Origin: Thalassia testudinum
Taxonomy: Eukaryota > Streptophyta > Magnoliopsida > Alismatales > Hydrocharitaceae
Length of the DNA: 64,000 nucleotides
Reading direction: 5' to 3'
Assembly: GCA_037157565.1 (NCBI GenBank)
Contig: JAZHRO010000054.1
Coordinates: 19,451,501-19,515,500 of the forward strand
Both the position numbers and the translations under genes were made by a program. Below, piece after piece: positions 1-11,325 of the stretch (position 1 is the first letter of the stretch; every line of letters starts with the position of its first letter). The notes beneath the pieces are model-generated. The model was not told the origin of the DNA. It worked only from the letters and a program-made list of their open reading frames with translations, and ran no database searches.

Positions 1-379
1 TCTACTGTAGTAGAGCATTAAGACAGCTAGAATCCACAATTCTCAAGCCAAAACCATGTGAAAAGAAATGTAGGTGCTATGTGAAAACAGTAAAGAGAAC
101 CACTAATGGTCTTCATCACAAGCTATAGAGCAGAACAGATCATCTTGAATGGGGGCATCGTGGTATTGAAAGGCCTAATAAGATAAGAAAGACACACTTC
201 ATGTCAGAGTTGCAAATGTCACCAAACTACAACTTCATCCAAGCCCCTCTTTTGGGCAATAATGTATGAACTTCTCCAATCAAGAAATAGCACATGAATT
301 TTATCTTTGCATAATATATATTTTTTAAAAAAGCAAAAGGACGGTTATCCGTGTGATAACCACCCAAATTCATCACAGA

Positions 380-1760
380 TTATATAGCAGATTCCCAAAA
401 CACCACCTGGGAAGAAATGGAGGAAATAAAATTCTCTACATAGGTTCATTCACCCCTAAATAGCAACCCATTCCTCCCTAGCCAAACACCCCATAACATT
501 GCTAGAACCTTGGCTCTATCCTTCTTAGATCTAAAGGTGATATCTCCATCAAGGGCATTTCCTCTTCAGAATGAGGACTAGAAGCTGACCATGTCCCAAG
601 GGGTGATGCAGTCGATGCCCATCCTCCACCAGACCTGCATTACAAAAGGACATTAGAAAAAGAGGTGCTGAATGTCCTCGTCAGGGCATCTCACATCATC
701 TGTTTGGACCCACCTCGCCCTCCACATTTTTGTCATAATTCTCCTTCTCATCAGCCAAGCAAAAATCTTCACTTTTAGTGGGCACTCCACCAACCAAAGC
801 AATTTACAATCTCTCAAGAAGTCGATATCCAAGTTCAACGAGACATTTCCCAACTTGCAGAATGCCTTCGCTACAGTGAACTCCCCCTCTTCCCAAAAGT
901 ATGTCACCTCCCTCCTCTGGTGCTCAACCCTCTAGCTCTTGGATCAATTCTTAAAACTCTAGGCACCTTTGGTCCGAGAGGCCCCCTCGAAAAGTCGGCC
1001 ACCATGCTCTATCCCAATAGCTCCCCACTGTAACTACCTAATCCACATCTCTCCTAAAGAGGCGAGGGAACCTACCACTGAGACTAGATTTGACCCCTTG
1101 TCAATCATCCAGCCAAAAACGGAAGGCGTCCCCCTCCCCCAGGATAGGAGAAAAGAAGGACCGCACCTTTGGCACTACCGCCACCAAGCCTCTGAGGAAG
1201 TGAAAAGCCCCGGGAGGGGGGTTCTCTAAAGGTCCCCAAGAAAGGAAGGAACTATAACACTACCTTAGGACGTCCCAAAGAAGACCTTATTCCCACCCTA
1301 CCAGTTTGGTAATCCACTTCGTGAGGAGGCTCAAGTTCACCTTGTCCACATCCCTAACCCCTAGCCCCCCCTCCTACACTGGTCTACAAACCTCCTCCCA
1401 GGCTACCAGCCTCATCCCCTTTCCTTCCGAACCCATATTAGACCAGAAGGAGTCCCTCATCAGCCCTGAGATCTTCTCAATCTGACGTAGTATCATAAAC
1501 ACTGAAAGGAAGTATGCTGATACAGAATACAACATTGCCTTTACCAGAGTCAACCTCCCTCCCCTCGACAGCAACTTGGAAGACCAGCCCGCCAATCTCC
1601 TCTCTATCCTCTCTAGCAGAGGTATCCAATCTTCGTATAATATATTAGAACCCACACTTGGTGATGTTGTCCACACTATAACAAAATTGTATTTGTACTC
1701 CAAAAAAAATTGTAAGAAAACCCCGTGATAACGAGCATAAGTTATAGCTTCATCAGCCAA
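380..1760 (-). mobile_element. Decayed LINE (non-LTR retrotransposon), 3' part of reverse transcriptase ORF
   Basis: Read on the minus strand, 1760-1374 encodes the region after the LINE reverse transcriptase catalytic core. It includes the typical stretch RRLAGWSSKLLSRGGRLTLV followed by a hydrophobic segment and a W-rich end. Further 3', 907-653 encodes a zinc-binding reverse-transcriptase C-terminal domain (LWLVECPLKVKIFAWLM, then a Cys-poor remnant). About 560-430 reads like the end of that domain (AKVLAMLWGVWLGRNG). The pieces are in different frames, so the element is dead and 5'-truncated, as LINEs usually are. It lies in the same orientation as UTP11, apparently inside the intron after exon 5. 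No clear poly(A) tail or target-site duplication was found, so the ends are approximate. Confidence 0.75.
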
Positions 1761-2085
1761 AGCAAGACCAAGGTCTCAATAATTTGTGACCACAAGTAAG
1801 GAGCTCTAACAAGATATAACCACAGAGCACCAATGACCATACAACAATAAACAGCCCTCAATCACTATGAATTGGACACCTAGCATCTCTCTGGCATCCA
1901 TGCAATTCATATTCCTCATCTAAGACGTCTTAAAACCCAACCACCTTTCCTAGTGGTGGGCAAAAGTTGGATATATGCTTAAAAGTGCACCACATCCATT
2001 GAATTCAAAACACAAAACAAAAATAAAACAAAAATGAACAAGCCATTGAGCTAAGTAGAAGTCAACTATTGGAAGAACCAATCAC

Positions 2086-3195
2086 CTGTCTTCAGCAAAA
2101 TAAACATGACTACTTGATGCCCGCTTGTTCACAGAATGTAGAGTTGAACTCAATCTCTCAATTTTCTGCAGCAAGAAAGTCCAGATATTTAAAGAAAGTT
2201 CATGAAGGGGTTTTTTTCTTTTAACTTTGAAGAGAATAAAGATCACCGACCTTTTTCTCGCTTTGTATCTTTTGAAGGACATACCCGATATCTTGGGTTT
2301 TCATTATCATCAGCTCCTCCTCACTGTATTTATTTCGCTGGCTCCTAAGGTACGTAAGAAACTCCCCAATCAATCAAACATAGCCAAAAATAAATAGATA
2401 GATAAATTTGAAAACCGGAGAGCTGTCTTACTCTGGTATGTGTACTCCATCAACATTCCTTGTCTTGATCATCTTAAAGTAGAACTCATCTGGGTTCTTG
2501 AAAGCAGCCTTTTCCCTAAGCCTCTGAAATAAGCCAACAACAACGAGAATTTCTACAATGAGCCACAGCACATACATACATCTGATATAGATAACTACCG
2601 CTTACAGTGGCCTTGTTTCATCCGAAGAATTATTCGATAGCAATACTAATACCAATTAGATTCTTCACATCAATATTCGTAAAGAGCCAATTACATCACT
2701 GATCCACGCAACCTGAGTTGCGAACAAGCAACTACTGGAATCGCAAAAATCAAGCTACAGTAGGGAAACCCCCCATCTAGTTGCCTGCTTGCGTATTTCG
2801 ATTCTGATTTTTTTTTGGTTTTTGATGCAATCCATAAACTATAACGACCAATGTGTTTCTTAGGGAAACTACGGTTAGATCGCATAAGTGGTGAGATTTC
2901 AAATGGTACAACGGGAAGCTCACCGACCCTTAAAGCATCCTCCTTCTTGTGGTACGCCTTCGCCCTAGCGATGTGGTCCTTGTGCTTCTCCAGAAGCCCA
3001 AACTTGGTCCTATCATGACTGCAAAACAAAAGGAGCACCACAGCAATCAGCAAAGAGGACAACGCCATCGACACGGGCGAATCGCGACAGGAAGAAGAAG
3101 AAGAAGAAGAAGAAGAAGAAGGTGCTGATAGATACTCACGGCTGCGCTCGCTCTTTGTGGGCCCGGCGGCTTATGGCGTTCCGGAACGACGACAT
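2086..3195 (-). CDS. UTP11: UTP11-like U3 snoRNA-associated protein, 5' exons 1-5 (partial gene)
   Basis: UTP11 is a nucleolar component of the small-subunit processome, acting with U3 snoRNA in early 18S pre-rRNA processing. Five exons join in frame: 3140-3195, 2928-3018, 2432-2523, 2251-2344 and 2086-2165, giving 137 codons plus two bases. Exon 1 encodes MSSFRNAISRRAHKERAQP, the family N-terminus, which fixes the start ATG at 3195. Exon 2 gives KFGLLEKHKDHIARAKAYHK. Exon 3 gives AAFKNPDEFYFKMIKTRNV. Exon 4 gives NKYSEEELMIMKTQDIGYV. Exon 5 ends in SSSHVYFAEDR. All acceptors are AG. Donors 1, 3 and 5 are GTGAGT, GTAAGA and GTGATT; donors 2 and 4 are both GTCGGT. The basic C-terminal part must lie left of position 1. 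Family assignment is firm; the splice sites are inferred from protein continuity. Confidence 0.9.
3091..3121. repeat. (GAA)10 microsatellite in UTP11 intron 1
   Basis: About ten perfect GAA units. On the transcribed (minus) strand this is a TTC tract filling about a quarter of the 121-base intron 1 (3019-3139). Confidence 0.95.
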
Positions 3196-3445
3196 GGCTT
3201 CGAAAGCTGATCTAGGGCGTCCCCACGAGAAAGAGAGAGAACAGGGTGACGGCGTGGGTCGGTGGAGGGGGTTGGGAGGGAGGAGAGAGGTGGAGGTTGG
3301 CGCGCGGGTGACGTGGTGGAGCGGAAGGATGGCGGCGACGGGGTCGGTGTGGGGGAAGTCAAGAAGAGGTCACCGGAGGGGGGTTTTGGATTTCGGGTCG
3401 GGTTCTTTTGAGGGCTACCGTCGGAACAGGCCGCGGCCTGATAAA

Positions 3446-3467
3446 ATAATAATAATAATAATAATAA
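3446..3467. repeat. (AAT)n microsatellite upstream of UTP11
   Basis: Seven or so AAT units directly upstream of the UTP11 5' region. The sequence switches sharply from GC-rich (promoter and 5' leader side, 3196-3440) to AT-rich here. Confidence 0.9.
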
Positions 3468-3469
3468 GT

Positions 3470-5881
3470 AAAATAATTGAAGTGGAATAAGCCAAGAAGG
3501 TGTTTAATTGAAATGATTATAATGATCGGTAGGATGATATTTGTGTTAGTGAGTGATATCTTAATATTATAGTATAATATAAATGGATACATTATGGTAT
3601 GAGTGGATATATTATGGTATGAGTGAATATTAGTGTTGATATGATATAGGAACTGGTGTTGATGTGATGTAAGTGGAGAATTATGAAATTCTTTTGGAAA
3701 AACTTTTAGCTTATTTTTATCCCACTTGCAAGCCTTTAGTCCACCTGTTAACTTACTAGCAAATGTAGCCTAAGTTCTGCTTTTGGCTAGTCACATCAAA
3801 GTTTAGGTCAGGTTAGGTTAGTATGAAAATTAATTTCCTTCACCTAAGCTTGATCAATGTGTAGGTTGGGTCGATTAAGTGAATACATACATGGTCCATT
3901 GTCTAAATCTAGCATTGGGTGTGAAATGAAGGAATATAAAATTTTTTGGAGGTTCACTTGTAAGGAATACGGAAAGTGTACCTCTTTCTTTTGAGAGTGT
4001 TAGGTTTTTCTTTCTCTCCCTTCCCTCATAGGATGCATTTTTTTGTATCAGATTATTCCCATTTTAATGAAATTTTATTCCCTAAAAAAAAATATAAATT
4101 ATCGATAAGCATATTAGATTTTGATCATGATTTTAAGGGTGTGTATTGACTTTGATATTACAACATGGATCTTATGTGGCATTATGTTGCACTATGCCAT
4201 TGATGCCATGTCATTCATATTACTGGACACTTTAAGTGGTGAATATAGTGGCAATATAGCATTATTCTCGATGTTTTAACATATATGAGAGAAGTCTCAT
4301 AAGTAATGTGATGGTTATTAAGTAACAAAGCACATGACATTAATGATATAGGTCTCATAAAACGTCATGTATCTAATGGTGTCAATTCTATAGGTCATTT
4401 TTTTTGAAGAAAGTCAATTCCATAGGTCTTGTAAGTAATAAAGCTCATATTATTGATGTTATAGATCTCATAACTAAGTAATGGATGCAAGAATTTGTAC
4501 CTAATACATATATTTTAGCATCAATGATATGCGATGCCATACATCTCCATTGATGCTATATGAAAAAGATTAATGCTTAATGCTATGGTATAACAAACAA
4601 ATGAGCGATATATGAATATTGGTTCTACGTTCTAATACCCATATGAACATTGTAAATTAACATCACAACACTAATGCGAAGCATGTCAATTCTACTAGTT
4701 TATGGCATGCATTTCTTTTATTGATGCCTTAGCACTCAGTGCTATCATATGATGTTGTGTATTACATACATGCCTTGGCATCGTTATTGTAATGCCAATA
4801 TCAAGTTAATGTAAATGCGTAAAATAGTGTGATAAGTACCATGTCATTTTTGTTTAACTTATTTCATTGATGAGCCTTTGGATTTATTCTAATTCTTTAA
4901 CTGATTTTGCTTCCATCGCCGTCTTGTCTCCTTACTTTGGTCTCCGCTTACCCTTCTTTAGTTGTTACATTCTTTATCATTTCATATATTTAATCATTTC
5001 CTTCCTTGAGATAAGTAAGAGTTTAGAATTGCCATTGGGATTGCATTTGTTCCTCCAAGAAGATGTTAGGTTATATATGAATTTAATTTGTTAATCATGA
5101 TTCGAGGCTTAATGCTTTAGGCTCGAGTTTGATGGTGATTATGACATATTCACATGTAAATTAGGGATATGGGATATTTTCAAATAACCTTTTGAAAAGT
5201 ATAAGTAGAATATGATACAACTTTATTTTGTGTTTATAATTTGAAGTAGACTTGTAGCCTTCATTAATTGTTGGCTATGTTTGTTGCCTTAATTTCTCTT
5301 TCTATTTGCTGAATTCCATCTCTCGAATTTTCCATTTTGCGGCCGTGAATGCACAAAGATCATGTTTCTCGATCAAAAGCCACATAAAAGTGTGGGAACT
5401 TAACCAACAAGTCACACGGTACCCTTTTCTTACTAAAGAATGGTATTATTACAATATTCATGTGACTAAACAAACTGGAGGATAACATCGTAAACAATAT
5501 AAATTCCAAGGGAACATACATAATGAACAAGATGCAATATAGTAATTACACCATCCACCATATATAGGTACCAAAAAGGCGCATTTCAATCATAGATCCC
5601 TTGGATATGTGGAGGGGTTCCTCATGTGAAAGCTATGGCTCCCTTGAAAGAAGGATTCCAAGAAACAAAAGGGAATCATTTGGCTTCCACCACCAGAAAG
5701 CACTCACAGAAAAAAAGGTTTCTGGCTGTGGTTTCCACCACCAAAAGAGATACCACAGAGATGCCATCACCATTCCCTTACCCTGCAAGTTTTGTAGGAC
5801 GTTTAGTTAGACTAAAAAGAAGCAAGGGCTTTTCTCATAATACTCGAAAATTCCGTGAACCACGAAATGATGAAAACGTAG
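3470..5881. other. Intergenic AT-rich region without recognisable gene
   Basis: This lies between the divergent upstream side of UTP11 and the 3' end of the PDLP gene. The open frames are short and show no family motif. About 4140-4860 is rich in variants of the words gatgctat and gatgccat; similar words recur at 41730-41830 and 42590-42690, suggesting a shared, heavily decayed repeat. The 3' UTR of the PDLP gene should occupy the part just left of 5882. Confidence 0.5.
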
Positions 5882-8800
5882 CTAACCTTTCCCTCCCGTG
5901 CTCTTCCTGAGGAAGTAGAGGAGAAGTATAAGGAAAAGAACTGCAGCTGCTACCCCAACTATGATGGCTATGTTCTTCCCTGACTCCTTCACTGTTTACA
6001 TCCAAAAGATATACAAAATTACACGAGAACTTAATAAAAGAAAAGAATGAGGGCAACATGCATAAACCTCTCAATTACAAGTAGTTGAAATATCAAATAT
6101 CCTCCCGTCTCTCGTTTTAGGGTTGCCTACGTGTTTGTGCAGAGGAATTTCACATAAGTGTACTCTCTTGCTTACATGTGAAGAAACGTATGCATATGTG
6201 TCCGGCTGCAGTATGGGCAGCCAAGCATAAAGATGCGCGCCGCTTAAAAACAAAAGGAAATGATCCCCTTTTATTTGGCGTGTTTCGTTTGTGGCTTTGT
6301 GAAGCTTATAAAGGTCGTTTTGATTAAAGTTGAACTTGTTTGCTTTTACGAGGGAAGGGCCCTCCAAAAGGGACTGCAAGGTGGCCACCATCAACATGCA
6401 TGGTGTGAAGTGGCAAAATAAGTGAGATGAATTTTGCCCATAACTGATGTAAACTAAACGTAATGATGGCAATGCCATTAGCATTAAGATAACTCAATAA
6501 CACTGCCATTAAACCAAACAGACCCGACCCGGTGATATGTATGTGGTAACCCAATATGTGTATAACGAGCAGACATGTGATTGTTTGATATTGCCAGTAA
6601 AATTGAACCATAAAAAATTATGAACCGCTCTATAATTTATCCTGAACCTTGAAATGATTTGATTAATTGGCATTAAATTCCAACCTTTGGACTGAGCTGG
6701 GAAGGGTTCCGCTTCCTCCTCATCTAACGGCCACGAGGCCATGCATGTATAATATGAGGTGCGGTAAAGAGAGTACCCTGTTTAATATTTTGATTGTATC
6801 TCTGGTACAGATCAACGAGGCATGTAGCATAAGTAACCAATTACAAGAAAGAATAACAAAAAAAAAAAAGGTATTTGAGTCTGACCATGATATTCTCCTG
6901 AACTTAAGAAAGTGATAAGGATTAAGGATCCCACTTATTCTATATTTAGAGATTCTCTACGTAGAAGCTCATCACGGTAGTCATCTCTTTAGAATTTATC
7001 GGTTGCTCGGTTTAAGAAATAGCGCCATGTAAGTACTTGGTATACGCTTATATACATATCATCGAATGTTTTAAACGTTTAAGATGTATATCCCTGCACA
7101 ATTGACAACATTGCATTCTTCCTTACAGCTCGAAACCTTCTCATACGCCCAATTTTTAGAAAGGTTGGATTGTAAAACGTCACTACCATTTTTCAATATT
7201 TTAGGATTAGTTTGGATGGATAGATGATTTTATGGGATAATTTTTTTACAGATAGGTTATCCTTCAATTTTATTTAGAAATCACAAAGGTTATCCTGGTG
7301 GATTAATAATAAAAGAAAAACTTATCTTACATCAACCTTAGGATAACTTATCCCAAGTTAAATTCTCTTAACCTTAATCAAAATATCATTCCTATCAAAT
7401 AAGATTGACCTCTATTTTAATAGATTATCCTTCTTGCCAAATCAAACCTTAGAGACATGTCATTAAGGCTAAACAATTTAGTTAATCACAAACGAAATGT
7501 GTTAAATTCAAATGGCCACTTTCGTTTTGGCTACGCTACATATCCAAATCACTTCCCTATCTACGTGGAACATTTTGTTATGCATCTCTTCTCTTCTCTC
7601 TGTCACAAAAACTTATGTCTCTTTTTTAAGGTATTGTTTATTCACAGGGATTAAACAATTTATGTCTCGCTTAGATCTTTAATCTTGGTTTTAACTGGGG
7701 ATTATACAATTCCAAGGTGAAAAGAGAAGTGCAATAAATTTATCTTAGAATTGAGTGAAAGAACACTCACAATCATCTCCTCAAACACTCTATAACTTAA
7801 TTCATATTTTTCCAAATACAAAACTTCATATTTTCATATTTATTCCATAATTTCATTACTTACAAAAATTAATTCATTAAAATAAATAATACCTAAAGAT
7901 GAATACACGTCAAACCTACTCGGTCGAATCTTGTCATTAATTCTTCGTAACAAAGTAGCTGAACTGGATTTTTCTTTTTTTCAATGGCATGCAAAGTAAA
8001 GTTTATCCAATCCGCTGTTTTTTTTTAACCCGAACAAAAAAAAAGTTTTAAGCACCTGACAGCAAAAAGAAAATATAGATAAGACTTATTGATCTATTTC
8101 TGTAAATAAGATTTATTGATCTATTACACTTACTTCTGAAAACGAGACATCCAATGACAGCCCAACAACGACATCGAACCGTCTGAGCAATTTAAGTGAA
8201 CGTCACTGTTTTTTTTTCTTCTATATTTTCTAAAAGCCAGAATTTTTCCAGACAAAGGTAATGAAAATCACAGAATGGAAAATGGATCGGAGAAAACCTT
8301 CTATGATGCTGACTTTTGGATGAGTTGTTTATCTTATCCATCGTCACGTCATTAGAAACTACCATTGGAATTGATTTGAACTGAAACCGTTGATGGGTTA
8401 CCAGCGATTACCTAGCGTTTGAAGGCTAGAATAACCCTACTTCTACATTCCTAAGTTAATTATGTTGGTTTGTGATCCAATTATATATTCTAATACCAAC
8501 AAAATGAATTTCTACCTACTAGTAAAGAGTGTCGAAAATTAACCACCGGTACCGTTCCCAACGACGGTCCCTATGTGATGTGTACAAAAACACGTTAACT
8601 CAAAATTTAATTTATACCTAACAAGGGTATAATATCGAAGCTAAAATTATTCATAAACAAGATTATCTCTTCTAAGTAGACTTATTCCACTCGGACATTT
8701 GAAACTGTAATTTACTCCCACGTCCCAAAGTAATACAAGGTAAATAAATCTAAGAAACTTCAAAATTTTCCCCCCTTTCCAGTTTGACCGCGTACAGTAT

Positions 8801-11011
8801 CCTATTAGACTATTTACCGAAAACACACATTTACTTAAGCTAATTTTCTTTATTAATTACCTCAAGGCAAACTTTACTCTACTTGAATGATCTCATGGCT
8901 AAGCGGTTCTGTTCAAAATTTCAAAAATAACAATTTCAGCACACTTAATTGTTTCATTTGCATTCTGTTTGTTTTCCTAATTTCCATCCCTGGGATCCTG
9001 AAAAAAGGAAAAATTTTCACCATCACTTGAGGGTATGTGTGCACTACAAAATATTTTTAATTTTTTAAAAAGGACATGCACTAAAAAATGTAGAAAAATA
9101 ATTTTGAAGTTGCAGGAAAAATAAAGAAAATGATATCATAATTTCTTTTTTTTCCTCTCAAATTTTTATTTAATCAATTTTCTTGTATTTATGAATAATA
9201 TGAAAATAGAAGGAAAACAATTTCCTACTTTCTCTCAGAATTTCGGCCTTTGTGATGGGAGAAGTTGTTTGTACCTAAGAGGCAAAATGATGGAAACCAA
9301 GGAAAGTGAGGAAAATTACCCAAATACAAGAAAAATAATGAAAAATTCTTATTTGGAAAGAGTATAATTATCTTTCCTTTACTTTCCTGCATTTCCAGGC
9401 GTACAAATCCCCTCAAAGAATCATGAGTTTATGCTCCATGGTTTCATTGCTACCTCTTCCAAAGTGGATGCGGGATACAGGAACGCTATCATCTCATTCA
9501 AAGGAAGTCCTGCCAGTTCCACCGTACGATCTTACCTCGAGCCATTTTTGTCCTTTTTAATTTTTTGGGCTTTAGTCTTCAAATCGGAAAGAAAACCTAC
9601 TTAGACTTACCAACACCCCATTGTAATAAGTCGGGGTAGGAATTGGGGTGGGGTTTTGAGTACCCTTACTATTATCCAATCGAAAAAGAGAATTAGACAT
9701 GTACATGCATGTATGCCGCATAAGGTTGGAAGTAAATCAAGTTCAACCTACAATCCAACTCGGCCCAGTTTGATCGACTTAGGTTGGATTAGCTCGGAGG
9801 AATAGCTTGATTTGCCCCAGTCTGAAACCTGTATATATATATATTCCTTAAATTTAATAACATTACACTTATTTGGCCTATCATACTTAAAAATTAGAAG
9901 CCCGTTTCTTGTTTCCTTGACCCAATATTTTTCCCCAACAATGGCCAATTCCTAAGTGCCGACATACAGTAACGATCACCCTTTCCAAATTTGATTGCTC
10001 GTTCCATTGTGCGATAACTACCCTATTAACCTGAAACAAATCTACTGATTGCATTTCATGAAAGGATGATATACTTATTGCTCATAATTTTACCCCACAG
10101 CAAAATTCAGCCTGAGAACTTTTTTTGATATATTATAAGAACGACGAAATCCCAAACAGAAATATATATGCTAATGAGATATCATGCAAGCTATATCATA
10201 AGTTACGTACCCCAAGCACTTGTAACGAGAGAACTAAAACCCACCACCAACAACCTTCACCTGATCCAAGCCGCTTACCGTAACCGTGCGCCGTCGTCCC
10301 TGTCGCCACCGCCGTGCCGCGGTGGTACCCCACGTAGCACTTGCCGAGGTAAACCTCCCCGGCGTCGGCCCCCGCGCCGCACGCGCCCTTCACGCTCTCC
10401 ACGGCGGCCTCGATGCACTCCTCACAGTGCTTGGCGCTCTGGTCCTGCACGCACTGCGCGGCGGCCTCCACGTCCCCCGCCCTCCCCAACCTGTACGGGC
10501 CCTGCCCCTCCCCGGTCGCCACCGCCGCGAGCGCCGAGTCCCTCCTCGCCCCCATGGCCGCGGGCTCCTGCCCGGGCTGCCCGCACTTCCTGAAGAGGAG
10601 GCTCTTGTCGGGCTGCCCGAGGAAGGTGGCGTTGTCGTAGCGGACGAGGCAGCCCCTGAGCTGGAGGGTGGCGCCGGAGGAGGAGGGGCAGAGGAGGGAG
10701 AGCTGGTTGATGGCGGCGCGCACGCAGGAGACGCACGAGGGGGCCGTGAGGTCCCCCCGGCACTGGAAGAGGCCGTAGATGGCGACAGCGGAGGAGGGGA
10801 GGGTGGAGGTGAAGTTGGCGAATAGGGAGGAGGAGGCCGCGTTGGCTATGGAGGCGAGGAGGGAGTTGAGGTTGGCTTGGGAGGGGGAGGACGGGGGGTA
10901 CGTGGGCTTCGAGCACCCCGCGTAGACGAAGCCCGTGGCGTCTTCCGGGACGGAGGACGGGAGGGTGGAGAGGAGGAGGAGGAGGAGGAAGGAGGGGGAG
11001 GGTGGTGGCAT
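5882..11011 (-). CDS. PDLP: Plasmodesmata-located protein (PDLP), double DUF26 receptor-like membrane protein; exons 10279-11011 and 5882-5991
   Basis: PDLPs are type I membrane proteins of plasmodesmata that modulate callose deposition and cell-to-cell movement. Exon 1 (minus, 11011-10279) encodes a signal peptide with a leucine run (residues about 6-19), then two DUF26 domains. Each holds the C-X8-C-X2-C signature: C84, C93, C96 and C187, C196, C199. It ends at a canonical donor (G|GTAAGC). Exon 2 (5991-5882) follows acceptor TAAACAG and restores phase with a GTG codon. It adds a single membrane helix (about residues 252-272) and the short cytosolic tail RKSTGGKG. The joined protein is 280 residues, normal for the family. 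The ATG at 11011 is preferred over an in-frame one at 11047 because it starts the signal peptide directly. No kinase domain is present, which excludes the DUF26 receptor kinases. Which PDLP subgroup it belongs to is unknown. Confidence 0.88.
5992..10278 (-). other. PDLP intron 1 (4.3 kb, AT-rich)
   Basis: Bounded by GTAAGC at the donor (10278) and TAAACAG at the acceptor (5992). It contains no coding sequence that I recognise, only a MITE-like insertion near 7.2 kb and simple AT-rich sequence. Exon 1 is strongly GC-rich and the intron strongly AT-rich, a sharp base-composition step at the donor. Confidence 0.75.
7198..7455. mobile_element. MITE-like insertion in the PDLP intron
   Basis: The left edge reads TTTTAGGATTAGTTTGGATGG. 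The reverse complement of the right edge reads CTAAGGTTTGATTTGGCAAG, an imperfect terminal inverted repeat. The interior also has mirrored words (gataggttatcc, ggataacttatccc). At about 250 bp, non-coding and AT-rich, it fits a hAT- or Harbinger-type MITE, but no clean target-site duplication was identified. Confidence 0.4.
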
Positions 11012-11294
11012 GTTTGGGTTGTGTTGGCTTGGATGGCTCACTCTCACTAACGTTACACGTGTTTCAGTGAATGTGTGGATTTGTGATGTGTCGACGATAT
11101 GAGAGAGGTCTATATATCTGCTTGCACGTCAACTTGTAGATTGGATCCCATTCTTCTCCCTTGGGAGTAGATGCTGTTGCTTATTGTAAAAAGAAGGAGG
11201 GATTCGATCCATAATTTAATATATAAACGGGTGTCACTGTAGCTGAATCCTTCATTGAGAGATGTTAGGCGAGGGTTTCGAAGATGTTTGCAAC

Positions 11295-11325
<31 letters not shown>

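Noticed and set aside
1..370. Last exons of UTP11 at the left edge
   Set aside because: I searched the minus strand for the conserved basic C-terminal words and found none. The remaining exons most likely lie outside the window.
5601..5910. Two overlapping plus-strand frames (69 and 94 codons) at the 3' side of PDLP
   Set aside because: They lie opposite PDLP exon 2 and its 3' flank, and the minus-strand anchor reading explains the region.
10168..10916. Several open frames of 75-180 codons on both strands overlapping PDLP exon 1
   Set aside because: They are GC-rich shadow frames (R/P/A/G-rich). The DUF26 cysteine motifs and the splice continuity support only the 11011-10279 frame.
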